Shown: piece by piece, positions 20,501-27,950 of the stretch
Numbering within the stretch: the stretch's first letter is position 1
Layout: every line of letters begins with the position of its first letter
NCBI RefSeq assembly: GCF_000223215.1
Contig: NC_017243.1
Coordinates: forward strand, 2,914,001-2,978,000
Direction: 5' to 3'
Source: Brachyspira intermedia PWS/A
GTDB lineage: Bacteria > Spirochaetota > Brachyspiria > Brachyspirales > Brachyspiraceae
DNA length: 64,000 nt
Made by a program: the position numbers and the translations under genes
Notes under the pieces: generated by a model
Database searches by the model: none
Seen by the model: the letters and a program-made list of their open reading frames with translations, nothing else
Told to the model about the DNA's origin: nothing

Positions 20501-20694
20501 GTATATCGGAAAAGGGGTTAAAACAAATAATAGATGGATATTCTGTAGATACTTGGATTAATGGAACTATATCTGATGTTATAAAAAATAACATTAATAT
20601 AAAAGACATAAAAGATATAAAAATTTATTCTAAAATTAAAGATTTAAATAAAAAAGAATTAATGAATTTACTGAATTATTTAAAGGAAAAATAA
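17542..20694 (+). CDS. UvrA-like ATPase with a long unknown C-terminal domain
   Basis: The product has 1050 residues and an intact frame. The first 540 form a tandem ABC ATPase of the UvrA type. Walker A GLSGSGKTT is at 28-36, and RSTVGTYTPI is near 93-104. A zinc-finger block (CKKCKGRG, ECKEC, RYSDEI) sits around 131-160, and the signature LSGGE near 220 precedes Walker B SLIIADELS. The second Walker A, GESGCGKST, is near 351, followed by a degenerate signature LSTGEF near 455 and Walker B FIFDEPSKGL near 480. The last 500 residues have no UvrA counterpart and carry several Cys pairs (CKCC, CPIC, CEHC, CDICGETG), the last two resembling a DnaJ-type zinc finger. UvrA paralogues in antibiotic clusters, such as DrrC, give self-resistance to DNA-binding products. 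That role, or a mechanistic one, is possible here. It overlaps both neighbours by 1-4 bases. Confidence 0.85.
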   Translation: MKINNLIANNIINLNKNIDFDKSISISGLSGSGKTTFCKVVSDESLKRIVTLLPKVEYRFLFSEFLKTNFSAQNITNIPLTFFLEKTSTSSNVRSTVGTYTPIFKTIRSLFAKKYKCPSEFFSFNNSKFWCKKCKGRGYNAMVECKECNSERYSDEIKKYTITCHDKEYNIIDFNKMNIFKLIELSDELGFNKSIKKMLDNMIKLNIGYLSLDRIVSTLSGGETTRLLLSEFITYSVNSLIIADELSIGLDEDSLYNMLEQIGDLSNNNQLWLIDHNNIVINSTQEKIYFGPKSGKYGGKIVDESPRPKEEFFEINESEAKDYYVFSDLEKRNLKIKELKIPENRLISIVGESGCGKSTLVNDCISSVFNKLYKNAKLILIGQNRNQSITSKSTIETFLDIKNNLSKIKDLNKNAPIEDIINMIDTNEKAYKYLSSLIDLGLGYLNLNRKIQTLSTGEFQCVHLISELFIDLNKKTLFIFDEPSKGLSQNILNKFMKYIHNILNNKNITVIMIEHNSYIIKLSDFIIDFGKRTDNIISHLNILSNSKYHDNKKKNNKNIMIKSSISNKSGIEYLKDEEVEDYFKKSENIFKGGILKNISQTARWIYGDYFSDEVIPEIAIDFESQLYSKNTFLYETLGIVNRIISLGDNVLIDDIDIFDYYNEENLCKCCRGNSVIDSFNINNIIKNKDSNLWNDLFEDDIMKALKNYNFQKIKFLFKEIKKDSKLDLNKDFSKMNPDEINTFLYGYWKTDFYDSDKKTRRYWKGIIFLIKKYMKQSKSKLKEIINSSKEEIICPICNGSILGHNNKFYIKNKDIRDILSSSISENMNILSDIEPINSVIDILGKDIKLNYDVSNLPQDKQAKLKLLEIYYSSFYGFYIVLKNINPFKDYAKKIIENIAINNKVIICDYKNINDTKENILNNDFSNYKINSFVYELFGFKKISTEINKIIKSYPCEHCNGKKLIREEGVFEGIDAYEVPCDICGETGISEKGLKQIIDGYSVDTWINGTISDVIKNNINIKDIKDIKIYSKIKDLNKKELMNLLNYLKEK

Positions 20695-21659
20695 TGTTAA
20701 CATACGATTTAAAAGTTGGATATTCATGCAACAACAGATGTAAGCATTGTGTTATAGCTGACAGCAGTGATAAACTTGCAGATAATAATATAAATATAGA
20801 TTTAACTACAGAAGAATGTTTAAAACAAATAGATGATCAAGTAAAAAATGGAATCAATAAAATAGTTTTGACCGGCGGAGAAGTTACAATAAGAAAAGAT
20901 TTTGATACTTTGATAAATAAATGCGTTGAAAATAATTTATCTATAACAATACAAACAAATGGAAGAAGATTAAATAATGATTTTATTTTAAATTCAATAA
21001 AAGATGTAGATGATATAAAATTTGTTGTGGCATTGCATGGAGCAAAATCAAATACTCATGATACAATCACTTGTGTAAAAGGAAGTTTTGATGAAACTTG
21101 CAAAGGTATTTCAGCAATTATTGATTATAAAAAAATTCTTATATTGAAAGTAGTAATATCCAAAATAAATGCTGAGGAACTTCCAGATATTGTTACTCTT
21201 GCAAATAGTTTAGGAGTAAAATACATATGCTTTGCTTTCCCACATGGACAAGGAAATGCTAGGAAGAATTTTGAAGAGGTTATACCAAAATATTCTTATT
21301 TGCAGCCTATTTTAGATAAAGTCGTTTCCAATTCAATAAAATATAAAATTAATATAGAATTTGAAGCAATTCCTTTTTGTATACTTCATAAATACATGCA
21401 TTTAGTAGGAGAATTAAAATATTTAAAAAGTGAAGAAATATGTTCTCAAGTACATGAAGAAGTTTTTGATTGGAATGAAATAAGACATTCTATAAAAAGA
21501 AAAGGAGATAATTGCCAAAAATGTGCGTTATATTCCATATGCGAAGGACCTTGGTCTGAATATGTAGAAGCTTTTGGTAGTGATGAATTAAAACCTATAA
21601 TTGTTTCAGAAGAACAAAAAAATAAAATATTAGAAGCATTAAAACAATTTACATTTTAA
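20694..21659 (+). CDS. Radical SAM enzyme, MoaA/NifB-like subclass
   Basis: The product has 321 residues. The cluster motif is GYSCNNRCKHC (CxxxCxxC); then LTGGEVTIRKDFD, TIQTNGRRLNN and VALHGAKSNTHD follow. The C-terminus has a Cys-rich signature CQKCALYSICEGPWSEYVEAFG, with a preceding CILHKY and EEICSQ that could help bind an auxiliary cluster. It differs from the three SPASM paralogues of the island in its TGGE (not HGGE) motif and its C-terminal pattern. Its ATG overlaps the stop of the UvrA-like gene by one base, so it is part of the same operon. It ends convergently with the TPR gene, sharing 4 bases. Substrate unknown; action on the same precursor is inferred from position only. Confidence 0.85.
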   Translation: MLTYDLKVGYSCNNRCKHCVIADSSDKLADNNINIDLTTEECLKQIDDQVKNGINKIVLTGGEVTIRKDFDTLINKCVENNLSITIQTNGRRLNNDFILNSIKDVDDIKFVVALHGAKSNTHDTITCVKGSFDETCKGISAIIDYKKILILKVVISKINAEELPDIVTLANSLGVKYICFAFPHGQGNARKNFEEVIPKYSYLQPILDKVVSNSIKYKINIEFEAIPFCILHKYMHLVGELKYLKSEEICSQVHEEVFDWNEIRHSIKRKGDNCQKCALYSICEGPWSEYVEAFGSDELKPIIVSEEQKNKILEALKQFTF

Positions 21660-23404
21660 GCAAGAGGTGCTTTTGAAATAGTAAATTTTAATCCATAAGG
21701 AGTTCTAATATCATTTTCTAAATCTTTTTGAAATCCTTCAATTAATGAAACAGGATCTTTCACTTTTGGACCTATTATAACTTCTCTTAATGCATCTCTA
21801 TCAAATATATTTAAATAATCTTTGTATAGAGTTTTACTATCTTCATCATATTGAACATCATTATCTGACATTTCTGCCACTTGCAAAATTCTCATTTCCT
21901 GTTCTTCTACAAAAGCCGCATCTTTTATAAGATATTGTATATTAATTAATAATTTATATAAAATTTTTAATTTTTCTCTTTCTGTATTGTTTTTTATAAA
22001 AATTTCAAAAATTTTATTAAATATATACCCTATTCTATTTTTTAATTTTTCTTCTTCTTTAAGACTGTTATCATTATTCCACTTATAATTGTTTGTTTCA
22101 TTTAAACCTATTTCTATAGCCTGATAATTAGAAGGAGTTTGATTGAATATTAATTTATTTTCATAATGGTCATAATACATAATACTGTAAATAGGTAAAA
22201 CATTATTTTTTTTATCTGATATAGGTGTAGATGGATTTTTAAAAAACACATCAAAAAAATTTTTATTAAATACTAAACAAACACCTGTTCCCTCATTTTT
22301 ATCATCTTTGCTGTATTTAGTGTTTTTACCATATAATCTAAACATAGTTAGAGAATCTCTGACTCTTGTAAAAGAAGTTTGTAAAGCAGCAAATGATATA
22401 TTTTTCTTTTTTACACCAAAATTATTTTCCATTTCATCATAATTTATATTTATTTCTTTTTTATATAATATATCATTAATTATTTTACCTTCTCTATAAT
22501 CATTAACTCTTGATACGCTGAACATTTTTAATTTAGATTTATTTTCTTTATATAATTTCATAAATACATCTATGGATATATATGTACATAATTTATCTAT
22601 ATTTCCTTTTTTTCTTACAGATAATAAATCAAGCATAATATACTGCAATATCCATAATTTTTTATATTCATATATATTATTTACATCTGGTTTAACAATA
22701 TAATTAAAATATTCTTCTTTTTCCCATATAATGTCAAGATTACAAATTTTATCTATAATATTTGTAAAACTATTATCAAATTTATCATTTACTTTATCTA
22801 AATAAAATATTATATTATGAACAATGAAATTTATATTTATAATATTACTATACTTATCTAAAATTTTTGTATCTTCAAATATATCAAAAAAACTATTAAT
22901 CTCTTTTTCGCATATACATTTAGATATAATAACATTACAATATCCTATAAAAGCATTTGTATATATATCTTCGCTATCACTATTCATAGCTCTTTTATAA
23001 TCATAAATAATTTTATTTAGATCATCATTATTATTGTTATATTTATTATGTAATGCATTTGCTTTATATACATGATATTTATAATCTTTATCATTACCAT
23101 TATTTATTATCTCATTATATATTTCTATTGCCTTATCATATGATGACTCCTCATTATATACTAATGCTAGTAATTTTTTAGATTTATCATATGTATTATT
23201 TTGTAATAATTTTTCTATTTTATCAAAAAAAGATTTTTTTTCATTTTCATCTGAAAGTAAAGCTAATTGGTAATATACTTTAGATATATAATAGTTTATT
23301 TCATTTTGATCATTTTGATTATTTTTTTTCTCATCTTCTAGAAATTTTATACATTCATCATATTTTTTACTATAAAATAATTCATTAAATTTACATAATA
23401 GCAT
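21656..23404 (-). CDS. TPR protein with DUF2971-like C-terminal domain
   Basis: The product has 582 residues. Residues 1-150 contain TPR-like helical pairs (YSKKYDECIKFLEDEK, SSYDKAIEIYNEIINN, DLNKIIYDYKRAMN). From about residue 310 the pattern fits DUF2971: SFAALQTSFTRVRDSLTMFRLYG, GTGVCLVFN, the EEQEMRILQVAE segment and REVIIGPKV. This matches the usual order CFS..DN..MW.HYA, GVCLEF, YE.E.R and IILG. DUF2971 proteins are of unknown biochemistry and are often found near mobile or defence genes. AGGAGG at 23410-23415 precedes the ATG at 23404 by 5 bases and overlaps the likely stop of the radical SAM gene upstream, so the two are coupled. The DUF2971 assignment is from pattern memory and needs a profile search. 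Confidence 0.72.
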   Translation of the reverse strand: MLLCKFNELFYSKKYDECIKFLEDEKKNNQNDQNEINYYISKVYYQLALLSDENEKKSFFDKIEKLLQNNTYDKSKKLLALVYNEESSYDKAIEIYNEIINNGNDKDYKYHVYKANALHNKYNNNNDDLNKIIYDYKRAMNSDSEDIYTNAFIGYCNVIISKCICEKEINSFFDIFEDTKILDKYSNIININFIVHNIIFYLDKVNDKFDNSFTNIIDKICNLDIIWEKEEYFNYIVKPDVNNIYEYKKLWILQYIMLDLLSVRKKGNIDKLCTYISIDVFMKLYKENKSKLKMFSVSRVNDYREGKIINDILYKKEININYDEMENNFGVKKKNISFAALQTSFTRVRDSLTMFRLYGKNTKYSKDDKNEGTGVCLVFNKNFFDVFFKNPSTPISDKKNNVLPIYSIMYYDHYENKLIFNQTPSNYQAIEIGLNETNNYKWNNDNSLKEEEKLKNRIGYIFNKIFEIFIKNNTEREKLKILYKLLINIQYLIKDAAFVEEQEMRILQVAEMSDNDVQYDEDSKTLYKDYLNIFDRDALREVIIGPKVKDPVSLIEGFQKDLENDIRTPYGLKFTISKAPLA

Positions 23405-23413
23405 AAATACCTC

Positions 23414-24468
23414 CTAACAATTATTAATATAGGACAATATATATTTTTTATTTCTATTCTATACTGACAATATTCTTCTAATAATTTTTCATTATATTTT
23501 CTATACATATTTCTAACAGATGGGCATCCACCTGAACAAATTTCCAACATATTACATGATTTACAATATTCTATTTCTTTTTCTATATATTCTGGATATG
23601 AATTAAACAAAGATTTTGCATTTTCATCTGTATGCATGGCATCACAAAACATTATAGATTTATCAGGATAAACTGAATAAAATTTATTACATTTCAAATT
23701 AAATTCTTTATTATTATTATTGAAACTTTCTATTATATCTGTAATAGGATCTAATTTAAATTTCTTATAAGTTTTATATTTTATCATATAATTAAATGCA
23801 TCTTTTAGGGATTTTAAATATTGAAGCGGTGTAATTGAATATTCTTTTATTCCATTATTATCAATATCAAAACATGGATTTAACTTTAAAAATTTAATGT
23901 TGTTGAAGTTAGAGAAATATTCTATAATATCATACATTAAATTATATGATTTTGAATTAATAGTTGCAATACATCTAAATTCTATATTTCTCTTATCTAT
24001 TAAATTTAAAAATTCATTTATTTTATTAAAAGCTTTTTCTTTATTGAATAACCTAAATATACTTGCCTGATAATTACCATCTAAACTTATACTTAAACTT
24101 AAATTATCTTTATTTTCATAGAAAAAATCTACCCAACTTTCATCTAAATATCCATTTGTTTGTATAGCAGGCTTATATATAAATTCAGACTTTTTTATAA
24201 AATTTATTATACTAGAAATATTATCCTTACCAGATAAAGTAGGTTCGCCACCGTGAAATATTATATGTGTATCTCTTGGCAGACCATCAATAATTTCTAA
24301 TATATTATTAAGATTAAAAGTATTTTTTTCTTTATAAAAATCTTTTATTATCTCAGAACAATATAAACAGTTCATATTACATATATTACCATTTAATTTT
24401 AGTAAAATGGTTTTAGGATCAAAAATACTATGTGAACAAACTTCCATAAATACATTATAATATGTCAT
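23414..24468 (-). CDS. Third radical SAM/SPASM peptide maturase (frameshift at its end)
   Basis: The motifs are LNGNICNMNCLYC, IFHGGEPTLSGKD, AIQTNGYLDE and SISLDGNY. The SPASM-like tail is CNKFYSVYPDKSIMFCDA, CKSCNMLEICSGGC and YCQYR. It is a paralogue of the genes at 13658 and 16592 but on the opposite strand. The uninterrupted frame runs on to 23347, with a hydrophobic tail overlapping the next gene by 58 bases. Adding one base to the T6 run at 23444-23449 instead ends the protein in YILSYINNC at a TAG (23414-23416) just before the AGGAGG of the next gene. That is a much better fit, so I use it. The start may be ATG 24468 or ATG 24447; neither has a clear binding site, and the uninterrupted upstream codons to 24564 look non-coding. 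Confidence 0.8.
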
Positions 24469-24481
24469 AATGAATTTGCAA
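24454..24481 (-). promoter_or_regulatory. Possible promoter giving a leaderless start for the third SPASM gene
   Basis: On the minus strand, TTGCAA (24476-24481) and TATAAT (24454-24459) are 16 bases apart. TATAAT is followed by GTATTT and the ATG at 24447, so a transcript would begin almost at that ATG. In such AT-rich DNA this may be chance. Confidence 0.35.
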
Positions 24482-24743
24482 TAATTTTTATAAATCAATA
24501 TAAATATTTTAAAAAAATATGTATTAATTAATAGAAAAATGTAATATATATATAGTAAAATCAATTTTTTAATAAAAGGAATTAATTAAAAGTAATACAA
24601 CTTAGTTATACTAATATCTACCTATCACTTATAATAAATATAAAAATTAGAATTATTAAAATCCTTTATTTTACAGTTTTACTATCTGTACGTTAGACTT
24701 ATTCTAATAATATACTATTTATGTTTATAAATAAAGTAAAATA

Positions 24744-24962
24744 TTTTAAGAATTAAAATAAATATTTTTTGGCAAATAGTTTTAAGTTAAAAAACACAGT
24801 ATTTTTAATTCTATCAGTAGGTGGTCATCACTGATACCTATGGAACGCAATATGTTGGAAAAATAAGTTGTATACGGCACAAAGCCTAGCAAAATTAACT
24901 ATATTATATTGTTATATAATAAAATCGCTTATTATTCAAGGATGTAAAAAATATATTTTTAT
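24744..24962. repeat. Right flanking direct repeat of the radical SAM island
   Basis: Same orientation as 13165-13361. It begins TTTTAAGAATTAAAATAAATA and ends with the shared block at 24912-24962 (AAAATCGCTTATTATTCAAG and following), which differs from the left copy by one A. The middle part (24790-24890) is a diverged copy of the 60-base element seen on the left. The sequence from 24482 to 24743 is AT-rich and contains no second precursor-like frame that I can find. Confidence 0.65.
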
Positions 24963-25044
24963 CTCAATTATCTTTTAGTATTGAAATAATACTTGTTTTA
25001 AATTATAGTAAAACTATATTTATCAGTTATATTCAGGAAATAAA

Positions 25045-25527
25045 ATGAACTTCTTAAAAACGAATAGATTAACTATTATACTAATATTCATTATAATTTC
25101 TTATATATTTTATAATGAATTTATAAAAAATAATACCAATAAAGAAATTAACATTTATAATTTAAATTATATAGTAGAAGATAACTATATAATAGAATAT
25201 AATTATAATACAGACTCTGATATTGAATATCAAGACATAAGAAGATACAGAAGTGATGTTGATCTTGACCTTGAAGAAGACAGAGTGTTTATTATGTTCA
25301 CAGGTTCTCTGATCATAGGTTTTTTACTTAGTTTTATTTTATTATCAAAAAATAGATTACCTAAAAAAGAATTAATTGCTGCCAAAATAATACTCATTGT
25401 ATTTGTTATAATCATTGGAATAATTATTTTTATCAATTATGAGAATATAAAAAACATATTGGAGTATTTATCTTTACCTATAGGCTTTATAATAGGCTTT
25501 GTATTGGGAAGATTATTATTTAAATAA
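25045..25527 (+). CDS. Small membrane protein, unknown family (paralogue of 26034-26618)
   Basis: The product has 160 residues. There is a membrane helix at about 9-25 (LTIILIFIIISYIFYNEF), an extracytoplasmic Asn/Tyr/acidic segment with DIRRYRSDVDLDLEED near 70-85, then three helices to the end (FIMFTGSLIIGFLL, IILIVFVIIIGIIIF, LPIGFIIGFVLGRLLF). AGGA is 8 bases before the ATG. The gene at 26034 shares IIIS(Y/F)IFY(N/D)E near the start and an EIRR motif before the second helix, so they are diverged duplicates. I recognise no known family. It is a single-gene unit followed by repeats. Confidence 0.65.
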   Translation: MNFLKTNRLTIILIFIIISYIFYNEFIKNNTNKEINIYNLNYIVEDNYIIEYNYNTDSDIEYQDIRRYRSDVDLDLEEDRVFIMFTGSLIIGFLLSFILLSKNRLPKKELIAAKIILIVFVIIIGIIIFINYENIKNILEYLSLPIGFIIGFVLGRLLFK

Positions 25528-25555
25528 AAATAATATATTTGTTTAAATTTTATTC

Positions 25556-25900
25556 TAATTCCCCGCCCTTTAAGAATTGTTAATCTATTTTGCTATTAAA
25601 CTTTATTCAGATTTAAAAGTTTAGATTATATTTTTAGCACCCGCCCAAGCTTTATTTAAAATTAAAAATTTACCAACCGCACGGTGAACAAAATTTTTAA
25701 TATAATTAGATTTAAATTTTAAATATATCTATGTTTAAAACTTAGTTCTGCGTGCGGTGAAATGGCAACAAATTTAAAAAAATCTTGGGTGGGTAGCTAA
25801 AATAACAGATAGTATTAAAAATAAAGATAATACAAAAATGACAGTGATAATAAAAAGCCTAAAGGGTGGGCAAATGTAATTAAGTTTTAAAACTTATTTT
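25556..25900. repeat. Long nested inverted repeat between small membrane protein genes
   Basis: Three pairs of arms nest around the centre. CCCGCCCTTTA (near 25562) faces TAAAGGGTGGGC (near 25860). AGCACCCGCCCAAGC (near 25637) faces CTTGGGTGGGTAGCT (near 25785). CCGCACGGTGA (near 25677) faces GCGTGCGGTGA (near 25750). Related blocks occur at 32210-32650 and 57661-57890. The remainder up to 26033 is AT-rich, with a ribosome binding site AGAGG before the next gene. Confidence 0.55.
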
Positions 25901-26033
25901 AAGGATTTATTTACCATGCGTTAATTATTATTTTATTAATACATTATGTAGGTACTAACAAATAACTTGAAATAAAAACCAATTTATGATAAATATGTAT
26001 TAATTTGCTTAAGCGTTTTTTAAAGAGGTTTAT

Positions 26034-26618
26034 ATGAAGATTAGTATATTAGCGGTTGTATTAATTATTATTTCTTTTATATTTTATGATGAAATGACAA
26101 AACATAATTATAATGTATCTAATGTAAATGTAATAGAAAAAAATGAAGAAAGCAACATTTATAATGGAAACTATATAGCAAGTGATGATGATATTATTTT
26201 AGAAAATAGTTATGATTTCAATAATAGTGTAGAAACTAAAGAAATTCGCCGCAACTACCTCAGATGGAGAGATAGAGAGCATCCTAACGTAGATTTTGAA
26301 GAGGATTCAAAAGATTTATATGTGAGATTAATAATAATATTTATGGTAGGATGTGCTATTATAGGTGTTTTAATAGATATACTTTTTTTCAAAAACGCCT
26401 CTTATAAATTTAATATTATTGTACTTGCTGTAATTCTTGTAATAAGTTCAATTATTATTTATAAAATACATGAAAACTTGGCTATACTTAATATGCGGGG
26501 AAGTACAGAAAGCATATTAGAATTATTAGCCTTCTTTTTCGGTGGTATAATATCATTTATAACATTGTCAATTAGTAAATACCTTAGATCTAAAGATAAT
26601 AAAAAAAATAATGAATAA
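26034..26618 (+). CDS. Small membrane protein, unknown family (paralogue of 25045-25527)
   Basis: The product has 194 residues. There is an N-terminal helix (ILAVVLIIISFIFYDEM), an acidic, Asn-rich extracytoplasmic loop ending in ETKEIRRNYLRWRDREH, then three helices (LIIIFMVGCAIIGVLIDILFF, IIVLAVILVISSIIIY and LLAFFFGGIISFITL) and a basic tail SKDNKKNNE. The layout equals that of the 160-residue protein upstream. AGAGG precedes the ATG by 8 bases. Function unknown; the two genes are separated by a nested inverted repeat, and I see no shared promoter. Confidence 0.65.
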   Translation: MKISILAVVLIIISFIFYDEMTKHNYNVSNVNVIEKNEESNIYNGNYIASDDDIILENSYDFNNSVETKEIRRNYLRWRDREHPNVDFEEDSKDLYVRLIIIFMVGCAIIGVLIDILFFKNASYKFNIIVLAVILVISSIIIYKIHENLAILNMRGSTESILELLAFFFGGIISFITLSISKYLRSKDNKKNNE

Positions 26619-26763
26619 TTATAAAGATTTTATGCTTGTATGACTAATGCATAAACTTTTATAATATTCATTTTTCTGTGTGCATAAAAAATTATAAAAA
26701 TATAGAAGTTGATAAAATTAATTAGCTATACAAAATTAAGAAATTATATTTTTGTCATTATAT

Positions 26764-27396
26764 TTATTTTGATTTTCTTTTTCCAATCCTTTTAATTATA
26801 TAAATAATTACAATTGTAGATAAAATAAAAATGAATCCTATAATTATATAATCTTTTAATGTAATATCACCGAATAAAACTGAAGGAAAAAGATTGTTAT
26901 ATCCTAATAATAAGTCAGCAATATTTCTTTGAGTAGATAAAGTTGATTTCAAATCATTAGTATAATTATTTGTAATGTTTTGATTGTTTATAGATACATC
27001 ATTTATAGTTGGCGGAGCATTAAAAAATGCTGCATATAAAAGTATAAGAAAAAATATCAAAGCAACAATTAATGTCTTTTTTATATTGTCATCTTTTATA
27101 TTAAATAATGCCGTTATAATACCAATTGCTATAAATATATATTCATAAGTATTTTCAATGTATTTTATTATAAAAAATCCTGATACTCCAAAAAATGCTA
27201 TTACTAATATTATAATTATTCCCAAACCTATACCATTACTATCACCAATGAATTCATCAAAGCTAAAATCTCCTTTAATCAAAAGTAATATTAAAAACAC
27301 TATTATAAATGAGCATAAAAATAATGCCGACATTCTAAATAAATCATTTTCTGGTATATTGATTTTGTATATTAAATTAAAAATAATATCTTTCAT
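26764..27396 (-). CDS. Membrane protein of unknown function, about five spans
   Basis: The product has 210 residues. Hydrophobic segments are at about 23-41 (ALFLCSFIIVFLILLLI), 55-75 (GLGIIIILVIAFFGVSGFF), 84-97, 107-124 (TLIVALIFFLILLYAAFF) and 181-203 (IIGFIFILSTIVIIYII). Between the fourth and fifth lies an Asn/Thr-rich loop (INNQNITNNYTND), and the end is the basic RIGKRKSK. GGAG is present upstream but 17 bases from the ATG, so the start is uncertain. No family is recognised. It lies in a run of minus-strand membrane protein genes but does not clearly resemble the family at 27951-30822. Confidence 0.55.
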   Translation of the reverse strand: MKDIIFNLIYKINIPENDLFRMSALFLCSFIIVFLILLLIKGDFSFDEFIGDSNGIGLGIIIILVIAFFGVSGFFIIKYIENTYEYIFIAIGIITALFNIKDDNIKKTLIVALIFFLILLYAAFFNAPPTINDVSINNQNITNNYTNDLKSTLSTQRNIADLLLGYNNLFPSVLFGDITLKDYIIIGFIFILSTIVIIYIIKRIGKRKSK

Positions 27397-27562
27397 AAAT
27401 ATTTATAATATCTCCTTAATTCTTAAATATATTTGCGAGTAGTAATTCCTGCTGCTATACTCAAATATTCTTTGTAAGTTATAATATTTTAACATAAAGA
27501 AAGCAAATATAGTAATTGCAATCCATAAAAATGAAAAAAATTAATTATTGACTCCTTATTAT

Positions 27563-27923
27563 TTAATCCTTCTTTTTTATTTTATGAATTACTAAATTAC
27601 AAAACAAAGCCGATGCAAAGCTAAGAAAAAACATAATTGTAACTTTCAGTAATACATTCAAATTTGCTATAGTGAATACAGCTAGTAGTTATAAAATTTA
27701 TAATTGAATTAATTAAATTATATTTTTTATTTTCATTAACTAAATAACATTTTTTAGAATATTTATCCATTGTTTCTGATTTATTATTTACTGAATCATA
27801 CTTAGTTAATATCGTATGGGCATTAATAATAAAGAGTATCAACAATATCATTATTGCCATGGTAGGCATAATAAAAAGAATGGCTCTTATATAAATATTT
27901 TCTTCTTTATGTTTTATTATCAT
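27563..27923 (-). pseudogene. Degenerate copy of the small membrane protein family
   Basis: The uninterrupted frame 27923-27621 gives 100 residues. Its first segment, YIRAILFIMPTMAIMILLI, resembles IIIFAIFLFSPIIIPPALI of the next gene upstream (27951-28484). It then runs into unrelated sequence and stops. In another frame, ending at 27563, there is FFLSFASALFCNLVIHKIK, resembling the family's C-terminal EYLAFS...F helix. The gene appears to have lost its middle part by deletion or frameshift. It begins 27 bases after the stop of the upstream paralogue. I treat it as a remnant rather than a working gene. Confidence 0.4.
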
Positions 27924-27950
27924 AATTGCATTATATTTTACTCTATATAT

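Noticed and set aside
17542-20694. Housekeeping UvrA of excision repair
   Set aside because: The second signature is altered, the zinc modules differ and a 500-residue extra domain is present; the gene sits inside a radical SAM operon.
13165-24962. Prophage or transposon carrying the island
   Set aside because: No integrase, transposase, terminal inverted repeats or target duplication was seen; the only mobility clue is the flanking direct repeat.
25556-25900. CRISPR array
   Set aside because: The repeats are nested inverted arms with no regular unit and spacer pattern; no cas genes are in the window.
27414-27545. Possible small membrane peptide (WIAITIFAFFMLKYYN...) on the minus strand
   Set aside because: AAGGAG is upstream, but no start codon in the right frame is present; could be a remnant of the membrane family or need a one-base correction.
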